Assembly (NCBI GenBank): GCA_937967705.1
Contig: CALCJG010000215.1
Span: 1-31,979, forward strand
DNA from: an uncultured Spirochaetia bacterium
GTDB taxonomy: Bacteria > Spirochaetota > UBA4802 > JAGODF01
Length of the DNA: 31,979 bases
Direction of reading: 5' to 3'
A model generated the notes under the pieces. That model was not told the DNA's origin. It made no database searches and saw only the letters and a list, made by a program, of their open reading frames with translations. This document shows, one piece after another, positions 16,064 through 24,793 of the stretch. The stretch's first letter is position 1; every line of letters starts with the position of its first letter. Position numbers and translations under genes: made by a program.

Positions 16064-17707
16064 TTAGATCAAAGACCGGATGAAACCGTTGATCTCTGCG
16101 GCCATGGAGCGGAGCGCATCGATATCTGCGGCGGCCCCGCCGTATTTGACCGCATACAGCCGCTCCCTGATCTCCGAGAGCCTCATACGTCCCGCATCGT
16201 CTCCATCGGAGTTTACCCTTTCCGCCAGGGCATTTAGTATCTTCTCGGCCGACTTCAGGAAGAGGACCCGGTCTTCCCTTCGCAGGGCGTAAGCCATGTC
16301 CCGCATCCCGCGGTCCCAACCGTCGGCCCCCTTTTCCCTCTCCGCCGCGGGGGAGTCCGGTTCCCGCTTCTCCGTCCCCCCGGTGAACTGAGCGTATTTT
16401 TTCCTCTCCCAGAGTATCACCGCCGCGACGGCGGCACAGACCGCCAGCAGCGTCAGGGCGATGAGGTACCAGTTGACTTCCATTCCCTCCTCCCCCTTTA
16501 CTTTGACAGAGGCCGATGGGGATGCCCCCTCCCGGACTGCAAAGGATATTGGTGGTGATTTCAGCGTCTCGTAGCTTCCCCTGCGCGGATTGAATACGGG
16601 CAGGAGGATGCTGCCCGCCCTTACGGTTCCGCTCTTTTCCGGTATCAGGGTCAGCGTAAAGGTCTTTGCGCCCTCCAGGCCGTCCCGCACCAGATGCACC
16701 TCCGCAGGAGACTCGTCCGTCAGAACGCGGACATCCTTTGCCATCTCCTCGAAGTAGGGCCGGGAGAGGGATATCAGATTCCCCCTTCCCGCAATCCTTA
16801 CGGTGATCTTTTTCTCCTCCATGGCCCGGACAGGTCCGCCGTCGAACTCCGCCTTCAGGGTAAAGTCCCCCACGGCCCCCTCGAAACGGGGCGGCCTCCC
16901 CTTTTCCGGAAGGGGCTGTATATCCACTGTATGCGTCTCGAACTTGACCCGCCTCCGCTGGGGAAAAGAAAAGAATTCATGCCGGGATTCGGTGGTAACG
17001 ATGGCGCTTCCGCCCCCTACCGTGTGACGCCCTTTTTCCGCGGGAATGAGTATAAAGGTGGCCGCATGAGTCCTGACGAGATCACGCCCGTTTTTCGAAA
17101 GAACGCCCTCCTCAGGTTTTTCATCAATCTGCTTCAGAAGAAAGCCCCTGGCCTGGGGAAGTTTTTCCAGCGCCGGGTTCTCATCCAGGCTTAGACCAGA
17201 GTGGAGCAGATAATAACGCAGGATCACCGGCTCCCCGACGTAAAACCTCTTCCGGTCCAGGCTCACGGAGGTGAGAAGGCGCTGCGGCCCGCTTCCGCTC
17301 ATCGTGCCCCGCCGGACAGCCAGAAGACTCACGGCCCTGGAGCGGTACCGGGCCCCGTCTGCCATGAAGGGGATGGGCGGCACGGTATACTTTCCGCCCC
17401 CCTCCGGCGTTACGTTATACGAAAGTGTAATCCCCGACCAGGTCTTCCCGTTGACGAACTGGAAGCTTCGGGACACCCCTGCCTGGCCGATGACGAGCCC
17501 CTTCACCACGGGAGTTTCCAGCGGCTCCGCGTTATCGGCGCCGGATATTTTAATCTGCAGCGTGGCCGTAGCCCCCACCTCCACTCGGGAAGGCTCCAGT
17601 ACCGTCTCCACGGTCACTCTGGCCATCGCAACCGGCAGGGGGAGAAAGAGACCCAGGATAAGTAAGACCGCCGTTCTACCAGGCTTTTTCCAGATACCGC
17701 TCGCCAT
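16064..17707 (-). CDS. batD: BatD-like membrane protein
   Basis: 547 residues from the ATG at 17707 (a GTG one codon earlier is also possible). A signal peptide (about 1-31) precedes a large periplasmic region of repeated beta-sandwich domains, opening VTVETVLEPSRVEVGATATLQI, a hallmark of the BatD oxygen-tolerance family. A single transmembrane helix (WYLIALTLLAVCAAVAAVIL) lies near residue 420. A cytoplasmic helical tail of about 100 residues, including RLSEIRERLYAVKYGG, follows it. It is the last gene of the seven-gene Bat operon and overlaps batC by 32 bp. Bat proteins were linked to aerotolerance in Bacteroides, but Leptospira mutants did not confirm a direct role; the biochemical function is unknown. 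Confidence 0.88.
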   Translation of the reverse strand: MASGIWKKPGRTAVLLILGLFLPLPVAMARVTVETVLEPSRVEVGATATLQIKISGADNAEPLETPVVKGLVIGQAGVSRSFQFVNGKTWSGITLSYNVTPEGGGKYTVPPIPFMADGARYRSRAVSLLAVRRGTMSGSGPQRLLTSVSLDRKRFYVGEPVILRYYLLHSGLSLDENPALEKLPQARGFLLKQIDEKPEEGVLSKNGRDLVRTHAATFILIPAEKGRHTVGGGSAIVTTESRHEFFSFPQRRRVKFETHTVDIQPLPEKGRPPRFEGAVGDFTLKAEFDGGPVRAMEEKKITVRIAGRGNLISLSRPYFEEMAKDVRVLTDESPAEVHLVRDGLEGAKTFTLTLIPEKSGTVRAGSILLPVFNPRRGSYETLKSPPISFAVREGASPSASVKVKGEEGMEVNWYLIALTLLAVCAAVAAVILWERKKYAQFTGGTEKREPDSPAAEREKGADGWDRGMRDMAYALRREDRVLFLKSAEKILNALAERVNSDGDDAGRMRLSEIRERLYAVKYGGAAADIDALRSMAAEINGFIRSLI

Positions 17708-18350
17708 CACCCTTCCCCTTATCGCGCCTTACCGGCTTGTTTTTCATGGACTCCATGATCCTCATGACCTGATCCCTGCTCATGCGGGCCTCCCCTCCGG
17801 AGCTCTTCTGTTTTTCTGCTTTGTTCTTTCCGTCCTTCCCCTTTTCATCCTTGCCCCGGGAGGGCTGTTTTTGCCCCTCCTGATTTTTATCCTGCTCCCG
17901 GTTTTTTTCCTCGTCCTTCTTCTTCATGAGGTACTCCAGGTTCTTCTTGGCGGGAAGATAATTCGGATCTATCTTAAGGGCGCTCACGTAGGCGTTGACC
18001 GCCTCCTCCATGTTCCCCTTTTTCAAATAGACGTTGCCCATGTTAAAGAAGGCCTTCTTCTGAACGTCCCGATCCTCGGACTGAAGGGACTGCCGGAAAC
18101 TGTCTATGGCGGCGTCATAATCCCCCTTCTGATACTGCACCGCCCCCTCATTGAATTTCAGCTTGCTCTGCTCCCGTTTATCCGGGGCGCAGGGACGGGC
18201 CTTCCGGTAGTGATTGGCCGCGTCCTCATAGAGCTTCTGCAGATACTTGCCGTTGCCCGCTTTCACCTCGTCGTGATAGGGGTCCATCCATCCGGCCAGG
18301 CAGAGCAGGGTGATAAGCGGAAGCAGGAATGCCTTCAGCAGGAGTTTCAT
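17676..18350 (-). CDS. batC: BatC-like tetratricopeptide-repeat protein
   Basis: 224 residues. A signal peptide or N-terminal membrane anchor (MKLLLKAFLLPLITLLCLAG) precedes three TPR units: LYEDAANHYRKARPC, FNEGAVQYQKGDYDAAIDSF and FNMGNVYLKKGNMEEAVNAY. A highly charged, low-complexity Lys/Glu/Gln linker (about 140-190) follows, then a conserved short tail MSRDQVMRIMESMKNK. This order of TPR, charged linker and tail motif is typical of BatC, thought to scaffold BatB and BatD in the periplasm. The start codon directly abuts the batB stop and the 3' end overlaps batD, so translation is tightly coupled. Confidence 0.88.
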   Translation of the reverse strand: MKLLLKAFLLPLITLLCLAGWMDPYHDEVKAGNGKYLQKLYEDAANHYRKARPCAPDKREQSKLKFNEGAVQYQKGDYDAAIDSFRQSLQSEDRDVQKKAFFNMGNVYLKKGNMEEAVNAYVSALKIDPNYLPAKKNLEYLMKKKDEEKNREQDKNQEGQKQPSRGKDEKGKDGKNKAEKQKSSGGEARMSRDQVMRIMESMKNKPVRRDKGKGDGERYLEKAW

Positions 18351-19355
18351 CTATTCCAACCTCCTTTCGGGAAGGAAGAGCTCGGCAGCCAGCAGCAGGA
18401 TCAGCGCCAGCACGAAGATCTGATAACGCTCCTGACGCTCCTTGACTATCCTCGAGCCGTATTCGTTTTTCGTCTGTTCCGAAAGCATGCGCACGATTCC
18501 GCTGACTCCCGAGAGGCTGTCGGTGATGTCCGCGTACTCCCCGCCCGTTTCCCTGGATATCCTCTTCAGGAGATCGGTGTTCCGGCGCGTCTTGACCAGC
18601 CCGCCGGACCGGTCCCGGAGGAAGATATCAGCGGAGTCGTCCTTCCCGTCCGCGGGGATGAGCTCGGGATTCTCCCGGCCTATACCCAGCGTGTAGACCG
18701 CCACCTCCAGCTCCCGGAATCGGCGCACCGCACTTTCGACATTTCCCTCGTGATCCTCACCGTCGGTAATCATCACCAGCACCCGGGAGGTGTTGCGCCT
18801 TTTCTGAAAGACCCGATAGGCCGTCTCGAAGGCGCGGGACAGGTCGGTCCCCTGCAGATGGACGGAATCAGGCCCCGCAGCGGCGAGGAACATCTGGAAG
18901 GCCCCCAGATCCGCCGTGAGGGGACACTGCAAAAAGGCATCCCCCGCGAAGAGAACCAGTCCCATCCGGTCACCCCGTGCGCTCTCCGCCAGGAAGCGCA
19001 CCGCATCTTTTGCCCGGGAAAGGCGGCTCGGTTTTACATCCCGGGCCAGCATGCTGCGGCTCACATCCAGGGCCACCATGATATCAACCCCCTCTTTGCG
19101 CACTTCCCGCATCTTTTCCCCCCACTGCGGGCGGAGCAATGCCACACCGAAGAGGAGCACCGCCAGAATGAGCGCCGCCTCCTTCAGGCGGACCAGAAAC
19201 CCCCGACGCCTGACGAGTCCCTCCCGCACGTCACCCCGGGGAATCAGCCGGCGGAGAACACGGACCTTCCACAAAAGATAGCCCAGGTACAGCACCAGGG
19301 CGATGAGGCAGAAGAGGACCACATAAGCGGTGTAGGCGTAATTCCCGAAGCTCAT
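18351..19355 (-). CDS. batB: BatB-like von Willebrand factor A membrane protein
   Basis: 334 residues. Two N-terminal transmembrane helices (about 10-29 and 58-74) are followed by a VWA domain, with a third helix at the C-terminus (IFVLALILLLAAELFL). The metal-ion-dependent adhesion site is complete: D97-x-S99-x-S101 in ALDVSRSM, with a later conserved Thr (LQGTD) and ITDGEDHEG. The fold should bind Mg2+ and mediate protein contacts. It is a paralogue of the preceding batA, overlapping it by ATGA, and abuts batC. RGDR in SARGDRMGLVLFAGDAF is typical of the Bat/VWA subgroup. Confidence 0.92.
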   Translation of the reverse strand: MSFGNYAYTAYVVLFCLIALVLYLGYLLWKVRVLRRLIPRGDVREGLVRRRGFLVRLKEAALILAVLLFGVALLRPQWGEKMREVRKEGVDIMVALDVSRSMLARDVKPSRLSRAKDAVRFLAESARGDRMGLVLFAGDAFLQCPLTADLGAFQMFLAAAGPDSVHLQGTDLSRAFETAYRVFQKRRNTSRVLVMITDGEDHEGNVESAVRRFRELEVAVYTLGIGRENPELIPADGKDDSADIFLRDRSGGLVKTRRNTDLLKRISRETGGEYADITDSLSGVSGIVRMLSEQTKNEYGSRIVKERQERYQIFVLALILLLAAELFLPERRLE

Positions 19356-20350
19356 GGCACCTTCCTGAAAAAGACCGAACGAAGCATGATCTCGGCAAAG
19401 AAGATGAATGCCGCCAGAATGAGGAAAAACTGGAAGCGGTCCGAGAACTCATGGAAGAACTTTACCTCCACCTCGCTCTTCTCCAGACGGTCGATATCCC
19501 GGATTTTCTCCCATAGAACCCCGCTCGAGGTGGCCCGGTAGAAGCGGGCCCCCGTCAACTGGGCCATGCTTTTAAGAATACTCTCGTCGAAATGGTTGAC
19601 CATATAGCGTTTGCCGAAGAGGAAAGCGGCGTCCGCCGGATAGGGCACCCGCCCCTCCTTGCCTATCCCGACCGTATAGACGCGAATCCCCAGATCGCCG
19701 CACGCCCGGGCGGACGTTTCGGGATCGATGCTCCCCCGGTTGTTCATTCCGTCGGTCAGCAGCAGGATGACGCGGCTCCTGGCGCGGCTGTCCATCATCC
19801 GGGAGGCGGCCAGAGTCACCGCCTCGCCTATGGCGGTCCCCTCCTCCTCCACGGACCCGAAATCCACCTCTTCCAGAATGTCCCTCAGAATCTCATGGTC
19901 TATTGTGAGAGGACACTGGAGATACGCCTCCCCCGAAAAGATCACAAGCCCGATCCGGTCCGTCTTCCTCCGGCTGATGAAGTCCTTGATGACCGTCTTG
20001 GCGACCTCCAGCCGGTTCTTCGGCTGAAAGTCCTGTCCCATCATGGAATCAGACACGTCCAGGGCCAGCATGATGTCGATCCCCGAGCTCTTGACGCTGG
20101 ATTCGCTCGTTCCCTTACCCGGCCTCGCCAGGGCCACGATCAGAAGGACCAGAACCAGGACGCGCAGCACCGGGAGATAGGGATAGAGCCGAACGCGCAG
20201 GGAGGGCCGGCGGGTCATGATCCGTTCCGAGGAGACGGCAATGGCCGCTCCCCGCCGGTAGAGCTTCCGGTAAAGATACCAGAAGACCATCAGGGCCAGG
20301 GGAAGGAGCAGGAGGAGATAAGCGGGGTTCTGAAATTCGTTGATGTCCAT
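19352..20350 (-). CDS. batA: BatA-like von Willebrand factor A membrane protein
   Basis: 332 residues. Transmembrane helices lie at about 10-27 and 57-75, the VWA domain at about 90-280, and a C-terminal helix (FFLILAAFIFFAEIML) closes the protein. The MIDAS motif D98-x-S100-x-S102 (ALDVSDSM) is intact, followed by the conserved EEGTAIGEA and LTDGMNNRG loops. It probably complexes with BatB in the inner membrane with the VWA face outside. It follows the batX-like gene by 3 nt and overlaps batB by 4 nt (ATGA). Its place after moxR and the DUF58 gene is the classic arrangement in which a MoxR AAA+ ATPase acts on VWA partners. Confidence 0.93.
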   Translation of the reverse strand: MDINEFQNPAYLLLLLPLALMVFWYLYRKLYRRGAAIAVSSERIMTRRPSLRVRLYPYLPVLRVLVLVLLIVALARPGKGTSESSVKSSGIDIMLALDVSDSMMGQDFQPKNRLEVAKTVIKDFISRRKTDRIGLVIFSGEAYLQCPLTIDHEILRDILEEVDFGSVEEEGTAIGEAVTLAASRMMDSRARSRVILLLTDGMNNRGSIDPETSARACGDLGIRVYTVGIGKEGRVPYPADAAFLFGKRYMVNHFDESILKSMAQLTGARFYRATSSGVLWEKIRDIDRLEKSEVEVKFFHEFSDRFQFFLILAAFIFFAEIMLRSVFFRKVP

Positions 20351-20353
20351 AGA

Positions 20354-21340
20354 CTACTCCCCGGAAAGCCGCCGGGCCGCCGCTGTCGTCTCATCGAGAT
20401 TAGAAAGAAGGATTTCCGCCGGCGGCGCGTATTCGGCAAACTTTGCAAGATCCCAGAGATAGAGAATGCGCTCCACATCGGCATAGATACGCCCATAGCG
20501 CAGGGCACTGAGCCTGTTCTCCAGAGCCCGCAGTATCTCCGGGTTGGTCATCTCCAGGGCGTCAAAACCGAACTGGGACGAGAGGAAGCGACGGAAGATG
20601 TCCGAGAGCCCCGTTACGAACTCCCCGATCTGCCCCGCCTCCAGAAGCCCCCGGGCCTTCAGCAGCTCCACCTCCCGGACAAAGACAGCGTAAGGAGCAA
20701 CCGCTTCCACCGGGACCACCGCCGAGGCCCTCCTGCGCCGGATATACTGAAGAAGGCCGAAAACGGCTCCCCCCAGAGCCAGCAGACCCAGCGCCAGATA
20801 GACGAGCCTCCGATAATTCCCCCCCAGTTCCAGGGGGGGCTCGATGTCCTGAAATTCCCCCTTCTCGTTGACCGCCTTGATCGCCACCTCGGGTATCTTG
20901 TACCCGATCCTTGTTCCGTCGGATCCCAGAATATCAATCTCCGGAAGGGCCTGCCTGCCGGTCCTGTAATAGGAAAGGGTCACCACGATGGTGAGGTAGA
21001 CGGTCTCCCCTTCCGACCGGTCCTCCTTCCGGGCGTCTTGAATGATGTAGAGCGGCACCCTGGATGCGCCATCCTCCTTCTCTCCCTTCTTCTTATCCGG
21101 CTCTGGGATAAAGACGCGTTTCTCCGGAAGGCGCACGTCGATACCCTTCAGGTTCCGCCCTCCCACGGTCACGCGATATTCCAGAGGTTCCCCCACCGTG
21201 GCGGCAGAGGGTTTTACGGCAGCTTTGATCTGGGGATATTCCTGGCCTGCGGGTTCACCGAAGGCGGACAAGATCGTCACGAGGAGAACCATCCCCGCCC
21301 GAACAGCCATCTGTCCCATGTTGAACATCCCTCTCAGCAT
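20354..21340 (-). CDS. BatX-like membrane protein of the Bat operon
   Basis: 328 residues. A signal peptide (core VRAGMVLLVTILSAFG) is followed by a periplasmic beta-sandwich that opens like BatD (IKAAVKPSAATVGEPLEYRV). One transmembrane helix lies near 200 (LVYLALGLLALGGAVFGLL), and a cytoplasmic helical tail follows, including FVTGLSDIFRRFLSSQFG and WDLAKFAEYAPP. The KFAxY motif and tail resemble the DUF4381-type proteins found between DUF58 and batA genes. Internal ATG codons at residues 5 and 8 are also possible starts. Location and topology suggest it couples the cytoplasmic MoxR/DUF58 pair to the periplasmic Bat proteins; that is inference. Confidence 0.8.
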   Translation of the reverse strand: MLRGMFNMGQMAVRAGMVLLVTILSAFGEPAGQEYPQIKAAVKPSAATVGEPLEYRVTVGGRNLKGIDVRLPEKRVFIPEPDKKKGEKEDGASRVPLYIIQDARKEDRSEGETVYLTIVVTLSYYRTGRQALPEIDILGSDGTRIGYKIPEVAIKAVNEKGEFQDIEPPLELGGNYRRLVYLALGLLALGGAVFGLLQYIRRRRASAVVPVEAVAPYAVFVREVELLKARGLLEAGQIGEFVTGLSDIFRRFLSSQFGFDALEMTNPEILRALENRLSALRYGRIYADVERILYLWDLAKFAEYAPPAEILLSNLDETTAAARRLSGE

Positions 21341-21343
21341 ATC

Positions 21344-22180
21344 CTACGCCAGCCGCGTCAGCTTGGTCCGGTTGCGTTTTTCAAAAAAGCGCAGAAGGGG
21401 AAGGTCAATGGGCTCCGAGGTGTCCAGCTCGATGGTGTCGAATTCCTGGAGTACCGGCAGGTGCCCCCGCTCAGGGACCGTATCGGACAGGAAGGACCTT
21501 CCCGTCTCCAGGTCCACGAATTCCGCCAGCCCGAAGAGCTCCAGGCGGGATTCCATCGGGTCCTTCACCAGCACCGGGATGACATCATGCTTGCGCCGCA
21601 GGAGCTTCAGTTTGAGCATATAACCCTCGTCAAGAAAGTCCGAGATCACGAAGACCACGCTCCTCTTCTTCAGCACCCTCCCCAGAAAATCGATGGCCCC
21701 GCTGATGTTCGTGCCGCGTCGTGCAGTCTGATGACGCAGAATTTCGTCAAGGACCGTAAGGATGAAGCGCTTCCCCTTCTTCGGCTTAAGGTATTTTTCC
21801 ACACCCTCGGTAAAGAGGAGCACGGATATCCGGTCGTTGTTCATCTGCGCCAGGTAGAGCAGAAGCGTTACCAGCTCCATGATGAGGTCCCGCTTGCCCC
21901 TGACAGATCCGAAATTCACCGAGGCCGACAGGTCCACCATCAGCACCACCGAAAGTTCGCGCTCCTCAATGTATTCCTTCACGAAGAGATGGTTCATCCG
22001 CGCCGAGACGTTCCAATCGATGTTGCGCACATCGTCACCGTACTGGTACTCCCGGACGCTGTCGAAGGCCAGACCGTATCCCTTGAAGGCCGAATGGTAC
22101 TCCCCCACGAAGACGGTGTTGAGCTTCTGCCTCGTCTTGAGCTTAAGCTTTTTCAGTAAAGGGGTTTCCGGGGCCTGCAC
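21344..22180 (-). CDS. DUF58 domain protein with VWA-like fold, MoxR partner
   Basis: 278 residues, cytoplasmic with no signal peptide. The GTG at 22180 directly follows the moxR stop, with GGAGGT 7 nt upstream. The DUF58 signature is strong: GLAFDSVREYQYGDDVRNID, then WNVSAR, then a VWA-type strand with D83-x-S85-x-S87 (VDLSAS). DUF58 proteins are the nearly constant neighbours of MoxR ATPases and are thought to be metal-dependent adaptors recognised by them. The protein lacks the long N-terminal membrane region of larger DUF58 proteins, so it is the short, soluble type seen in Bat operons. Confidence 0.92.
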   Translation of the reverse strand: MQAPETPLLKKLKLKTRQKLNTVFVGEYHSAFKGYGLAFDSVREYQYGDDVRNIDWNVSARMNHLFVKEYIEERELSVVLMVDLSASVNFGSVRGKRDLIMELVTLLLYLAQMNNDRISVLLFTEGVEKYLKPKKGKRFILTVLDEILRHQTARRGTNISGAIDFLGRVLKKRSVVFVISDFLDEGYMLKLKLLRRKHDVIPVLVKDPMESRLELFGLAEFVDLETGRSFLSDTVPERGHLPVLQEFDTIELDTSEPIDLPLLRFFEKRNRTKLTRLA

Positions 22181-23164
22181 CTACGGGACCTCCACCGTAT
22201 CGAAAACCATCTTCACCACATCATCGGGGGTCTTTCCGTCCGCTTCCGCCTCGTAGGAGAGTATTATGCGGTGCCTCAGGACATCGGCCCCGATCTCCTT
22301 GATGTCATCCGGCGTCACGAATCCCCGCCCCCTCAGAAAAGCCACGCAGCGGGAGGCCTTCATCAGGGCTATGGAGGCGCGGGGACTGGCCCCGTAGTCG
22401 ATATACCGCTTCAGCCTTTCATCCCCGGGGTTCCGGGTGGCGTCGGTGATGTTTACGATATAGTCCACCAGCTTCTCGTCCAGATACAGGGAGTCCACGA
22501 GGGGGGCCCGCTCCAGCGCCGCCTCCGGATCGATCACGCTCTCAACCCGGGACAGATCAATCTCCCCGTAGCGGGTGAGTATCTCCCGTTCCTCCTCCCG
22601 GCTGGGATAGTCGAGCAGGCATTTCATGAAGAACCGGTCCAACTGCGCCTCCGGCAGGGGGTAGGTCCCCTCCTGCTCGATGGGATTTTCCGTGGCCAGA
22701 ACCATGAAGGGCCTCCCCAAGGGATAGGTCTCATCGCCGATGGTCACCATGCGCTCCTCCATGGCCTGGAGCAGGGCCGACTGGACCTTGGCCGGGGCCC
22801 TGTTGATCTCGTCCGCCAGCAGAATGTTGGTAAAAACGGGACCCTGCCGCGTGAAGAAATCCAGTTCCCTGGGATTGTATATCCTCGTCCCGATGAGATC
22901 CGCCGGCAGGAGATCGGGGGTAAATTGTATCCTCTTGAAGACGGTCTGCATGGCCTTAGCAAAGGCGCGCACCGTTAGGGTTTTCGCCAACCCCGGCACC
23001 CCCTCCAGGAGGATATGTCCACCGCAGATAAACGATATAATGATTCGGTCAATCAGCCGCTCCTGCCCAACGATGACCTTGCCGATCTCGCTCTTGATGC
23101 GCCCCACGAAACCGTTTTCCTGACGCACACGCTCCGAAAGCTTCTCTATTTCCGCGTAATCCAT
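22181..23164 (-). CDS. MoxR-family AAA+ ATPase, first gene of the Bat operon
   Basis: 327 residues from the ATG at 23164, which has GAGG 7 nt upstream; a TTG two codons earlier is less likely. Walker A is GVPGLAKT (55-62) and Walker B LLADE ends near 119. Sensor 1 (ATENPIEQEGTYPLPEAQLDRF) and the C-terminal lid (SPRASIALMKASR) are intact. MoxR ATPases act as chaperones that mature or remodel VWA-containing partners, here plausibly the DUF58 protein and BatA/BatB. Upstream, 23165-23310 holds no gene. A weak promoter candidate (TTTACA 17 bp before TAAGGG) and a repeated TGAAATTCC are all I can see there. Confidence 0.95.
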   Translation of the reverse strand: MDYAEIEKLSERVRQENGFVGRIKSEIGKVIVGQERLIDRIIISFICGGHILLEGVPGLAKTLTVRAFAKAMQTVFKRIQFTPDLLPADLIGTRIYNPRELDFFTRQGPVFTNILLADEINRAPAKVQSALLQAMEERMVTIGDETYPLGRPFMVLATENPIEQEGTYPLPEAQLDRFFMKCLLDYPSREEEREILTRYGEIDLSRVESVIDPEAALERAPLVDSLYLDEKLVDYIVNITDATRNPGDERLKRYIDYGASPRASIALMKASRCVAFLRGRGFVTPDDIKEIGADVLRHRIILSYEAEADGKTPDDVVKMVFDTVEVP

Positions 23165-23310
23165 TTCCAAACCTCATTCGGATGTCTTTACCACAAGGGG
23201 TCTTCCCACCCCGGGAACCGGGGAGCCGCCCCAGGCTGAAATTCCCTTACAACCACATCGGGTATTTGTAAAGTGAAATTCCAAAAGGTTACAGAACCCC
23301 GCATAAAGAA

Positions 23311-23335
23311 GAAAGGCGACAACCTGTCGCCTTTC
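23311..23335 (-). terminator. Rho-independent terminator of the LysM lipoprotein gene
   Basis: GAAAGGCGACA (23311-23321) and TGTCGCCTTTC (23325-23335) form a perfect 11-bp stem with a 3-nt loop. On the minus strand the hairpin ends in CTTTC and continues CTTCTTTATG, so it reads as a terminator about 35 nt after the LysM stop codon. It insulates the Bat operon from that gene. Confidence 0.75.
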
Positions 23336-23369
23336 CCTATCTGAGTTGCTGATGTATATACGGCAGAGA

Positions 23370-24698
23370 TTAAAATCCGGGGTTGTCGCCCTCTCCTGCC
23401 TTTTTTTCCTCTTCAGGTTTCTTTTCGTCGATCTTTTTTTCTTCGGCCTTCTTCTCTTCCACAGCGCCCTCGTCGGTTTTCACATCACCCTTTTTTTCAA
23501 AGGGAATCTTTAGTTTCCAGCCCGGCTGGATGAGGGTCGGTTTCTTGATCTTGTCCTTGTTGGCGTTGTAAATCAATTTCCACTTGTGACCGTCTTTATA
23601 GTACTTCTTGGCGATCTTCCAGAGGCAGTCCCTGTTCTTAGGCACGTATTTTACCTTGTAAATACGATAGCCCTTTTCCTCGTCGGAAAGCTCCTTGTCC
23701 TCTTTCTTCTCTTTACCCTTGCCGAATTTACCGGCCTCATCGTCTTCCTTTACAGCGGGCTTGGCGCTGAGCACCAGGGCGGAGAGCCTTTTGGCCTCCT
23801 CGGAGGCGGCAATGGATTCCTTGTACTTGCCTTCCGCCAGCAGGGCCTTGGCGCTTGCCAGCGATTCCTTGGCACCGTTCATCTCAGACTTGGCGGCCGC
23901 AGCGCCTTCGGACTTCTCGGCCTTGGCGGTCAGTTCCTCGGCGTTCTTCACCTCGTCGGCAGCGCTCTGTTTCAGGGCTGTCAGGTAAGCCTCGTCGGCA
24001 TTTACCTTGGCCACTTCGACAGCGGCAAATCCCTGCTTCAGGTTCATCCCGTCGAGGGAATCTCCCGCCACTTTGAGATTATCCTGCGCGAGCTTGACCT
24101 TCTCCGGGGCATACTTATCCGCATTGTACTTCTTCGCGGTTGCCAGGGTCATATTGACCTCATCGATGGCATCCTTGAGCGTACCCTTCTTGCCCAGAGC
24201 TATATTGCGCGCGTTCTTGGCCTGCTTGTCGGCCTCAAGGGCGGACTGATAGGCCTCGTAATACTGTTTGCCTTCATACTGCTCTTGGGCCTTCTTGAGA
24301 GTGTCCTTGGCCTGGGTATATTCGTCTTTTGCCATGACCTCGGCATAGGCATCCGTGGCGCTGGCAAGGCTCTTGTCGGCGATGTCTATTGTATCCTTCG
24401 CCAGGAGGGGAATCGATTTATTATAAGCCTCAATGGCCTTCTTTTCGGATTCATTGGCCAGATCCCTGGATTTATCGTACTCCTCCTTCTTGACCTGCTC
24501 ATGGGCCGCGTACAACTTATCCCGGGCCGCCTTGATCTCCTCGGGAGCATACTTGTCGGCCTTGACGTTCTGAGCCTTCGTGATGGCCAGCTTGGCATCG
24601 GCAAAGTTTCTTATATCCAGCTTGTCAAAACAGCCGGAGAAGGAACCGATCAACAGTACCGCCATTAAAACGTAAAACATTTTCCCAAAAAATTTCAT
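23370..24698 (-). CDS. Lipoprotein with helical repeats and C-terminal LysM domain
   Basis: 442 residues. A lipoprotein signal ends in IGSFSGC, with Cys23 as the lipidated residue. Residues about 30-310 contain four Ala/Lys/Glu-rich helical repeats of about 60-70 residues; compare KADKYAPEEIKAARDKLYAA with NADKYAPEKVKLAQDNLKVA. They resemble DUF4398-type tandem helices and probably form a long coiled or hairpin rod. A LysM domain covers about 344-399 (DCLWKIAKKYYKDGHKWKLI, ending LIQPGWKLKIP), which binds peptidoglycan. A charged Lys/Glu tail ends in NPGF. It probably links the outer membrane to the cell wall. AAGGAG lies 7 nt before the ATG, and it is a single-gene unit between its own promoter and terminator. 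Confidence 0.92.
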   Translation of the reverse strand: MKFFGKMFYVLMAVLLIGSFSGCFDKLDIRNFADAKLAITKAQNVKADKYAPEEIKAARDKLYAAHEQVKKEEYDKSRDLANESEKKAIEAYNKSIPLLAKDTIDIADKSLASATDAYAEVMAKDEYTQAKDTLKKAQEQYEGKQYYEAYQSALEADKQAKNARNIALGKKGTLKDAIDEVNMTLATAKKYNADKYAPEKVKLAQDNLKVAGDSLDGMNLKQGFAAVEVAKVNADEAYLTALKQSAADEVKNAEELTAKAEKSEGAAAAKSEMNGAKESLASAKALLAEGKYKESIAASEEAKRLSALVLSAKPAVKEDDEAGKFGKGKEKKEDKELSDEEKGYRIYKVKYVPKNRDCLWKIAKKYYKDGHKWKLIYNANKDKIKKPTLIQPGWKLKIPFEKKGDVKTDEGAVEEKKAEEKKIDEKKPEEEKKAGEGDNPGF

Positions 24699-24744
24699 AC
24701 CGCTGCTCCTTTTTTTCAGAATTCACACCTTAAGAATTAAGGAT

Positions 24745-24772
24745 TTTATATTTTTGAGTACTAAGGGTACAA
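24745..24772 (-). promoter_or_regulatory. Promoter of the LysM lipoprotein gene
   Basis: On the minus strand, TTGTAC (24772-24767), a 16-bp spacer, then TATAAA (24750-24745). The start site would fall near 24738, giving a leader of about 40 nt. It lies just past the STAS gene's stop, so the lipoprotein gene can be transcribed independently. Confidence 0.55.
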
Positions 24773-24793
24773 AATAAAGCCAAAGAAACCTCT

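Noticed and set aside
17271..22159. Two very long plus-strand open frames (about 756 and 855 codons) across the Bat operon
   Set aside because: They are antisense to batA-batD, batX and the DUF58 gene. Their products are rich in His, Pro, Gln and Gly with no known fold, as expected from the complement of GC-rich genes.
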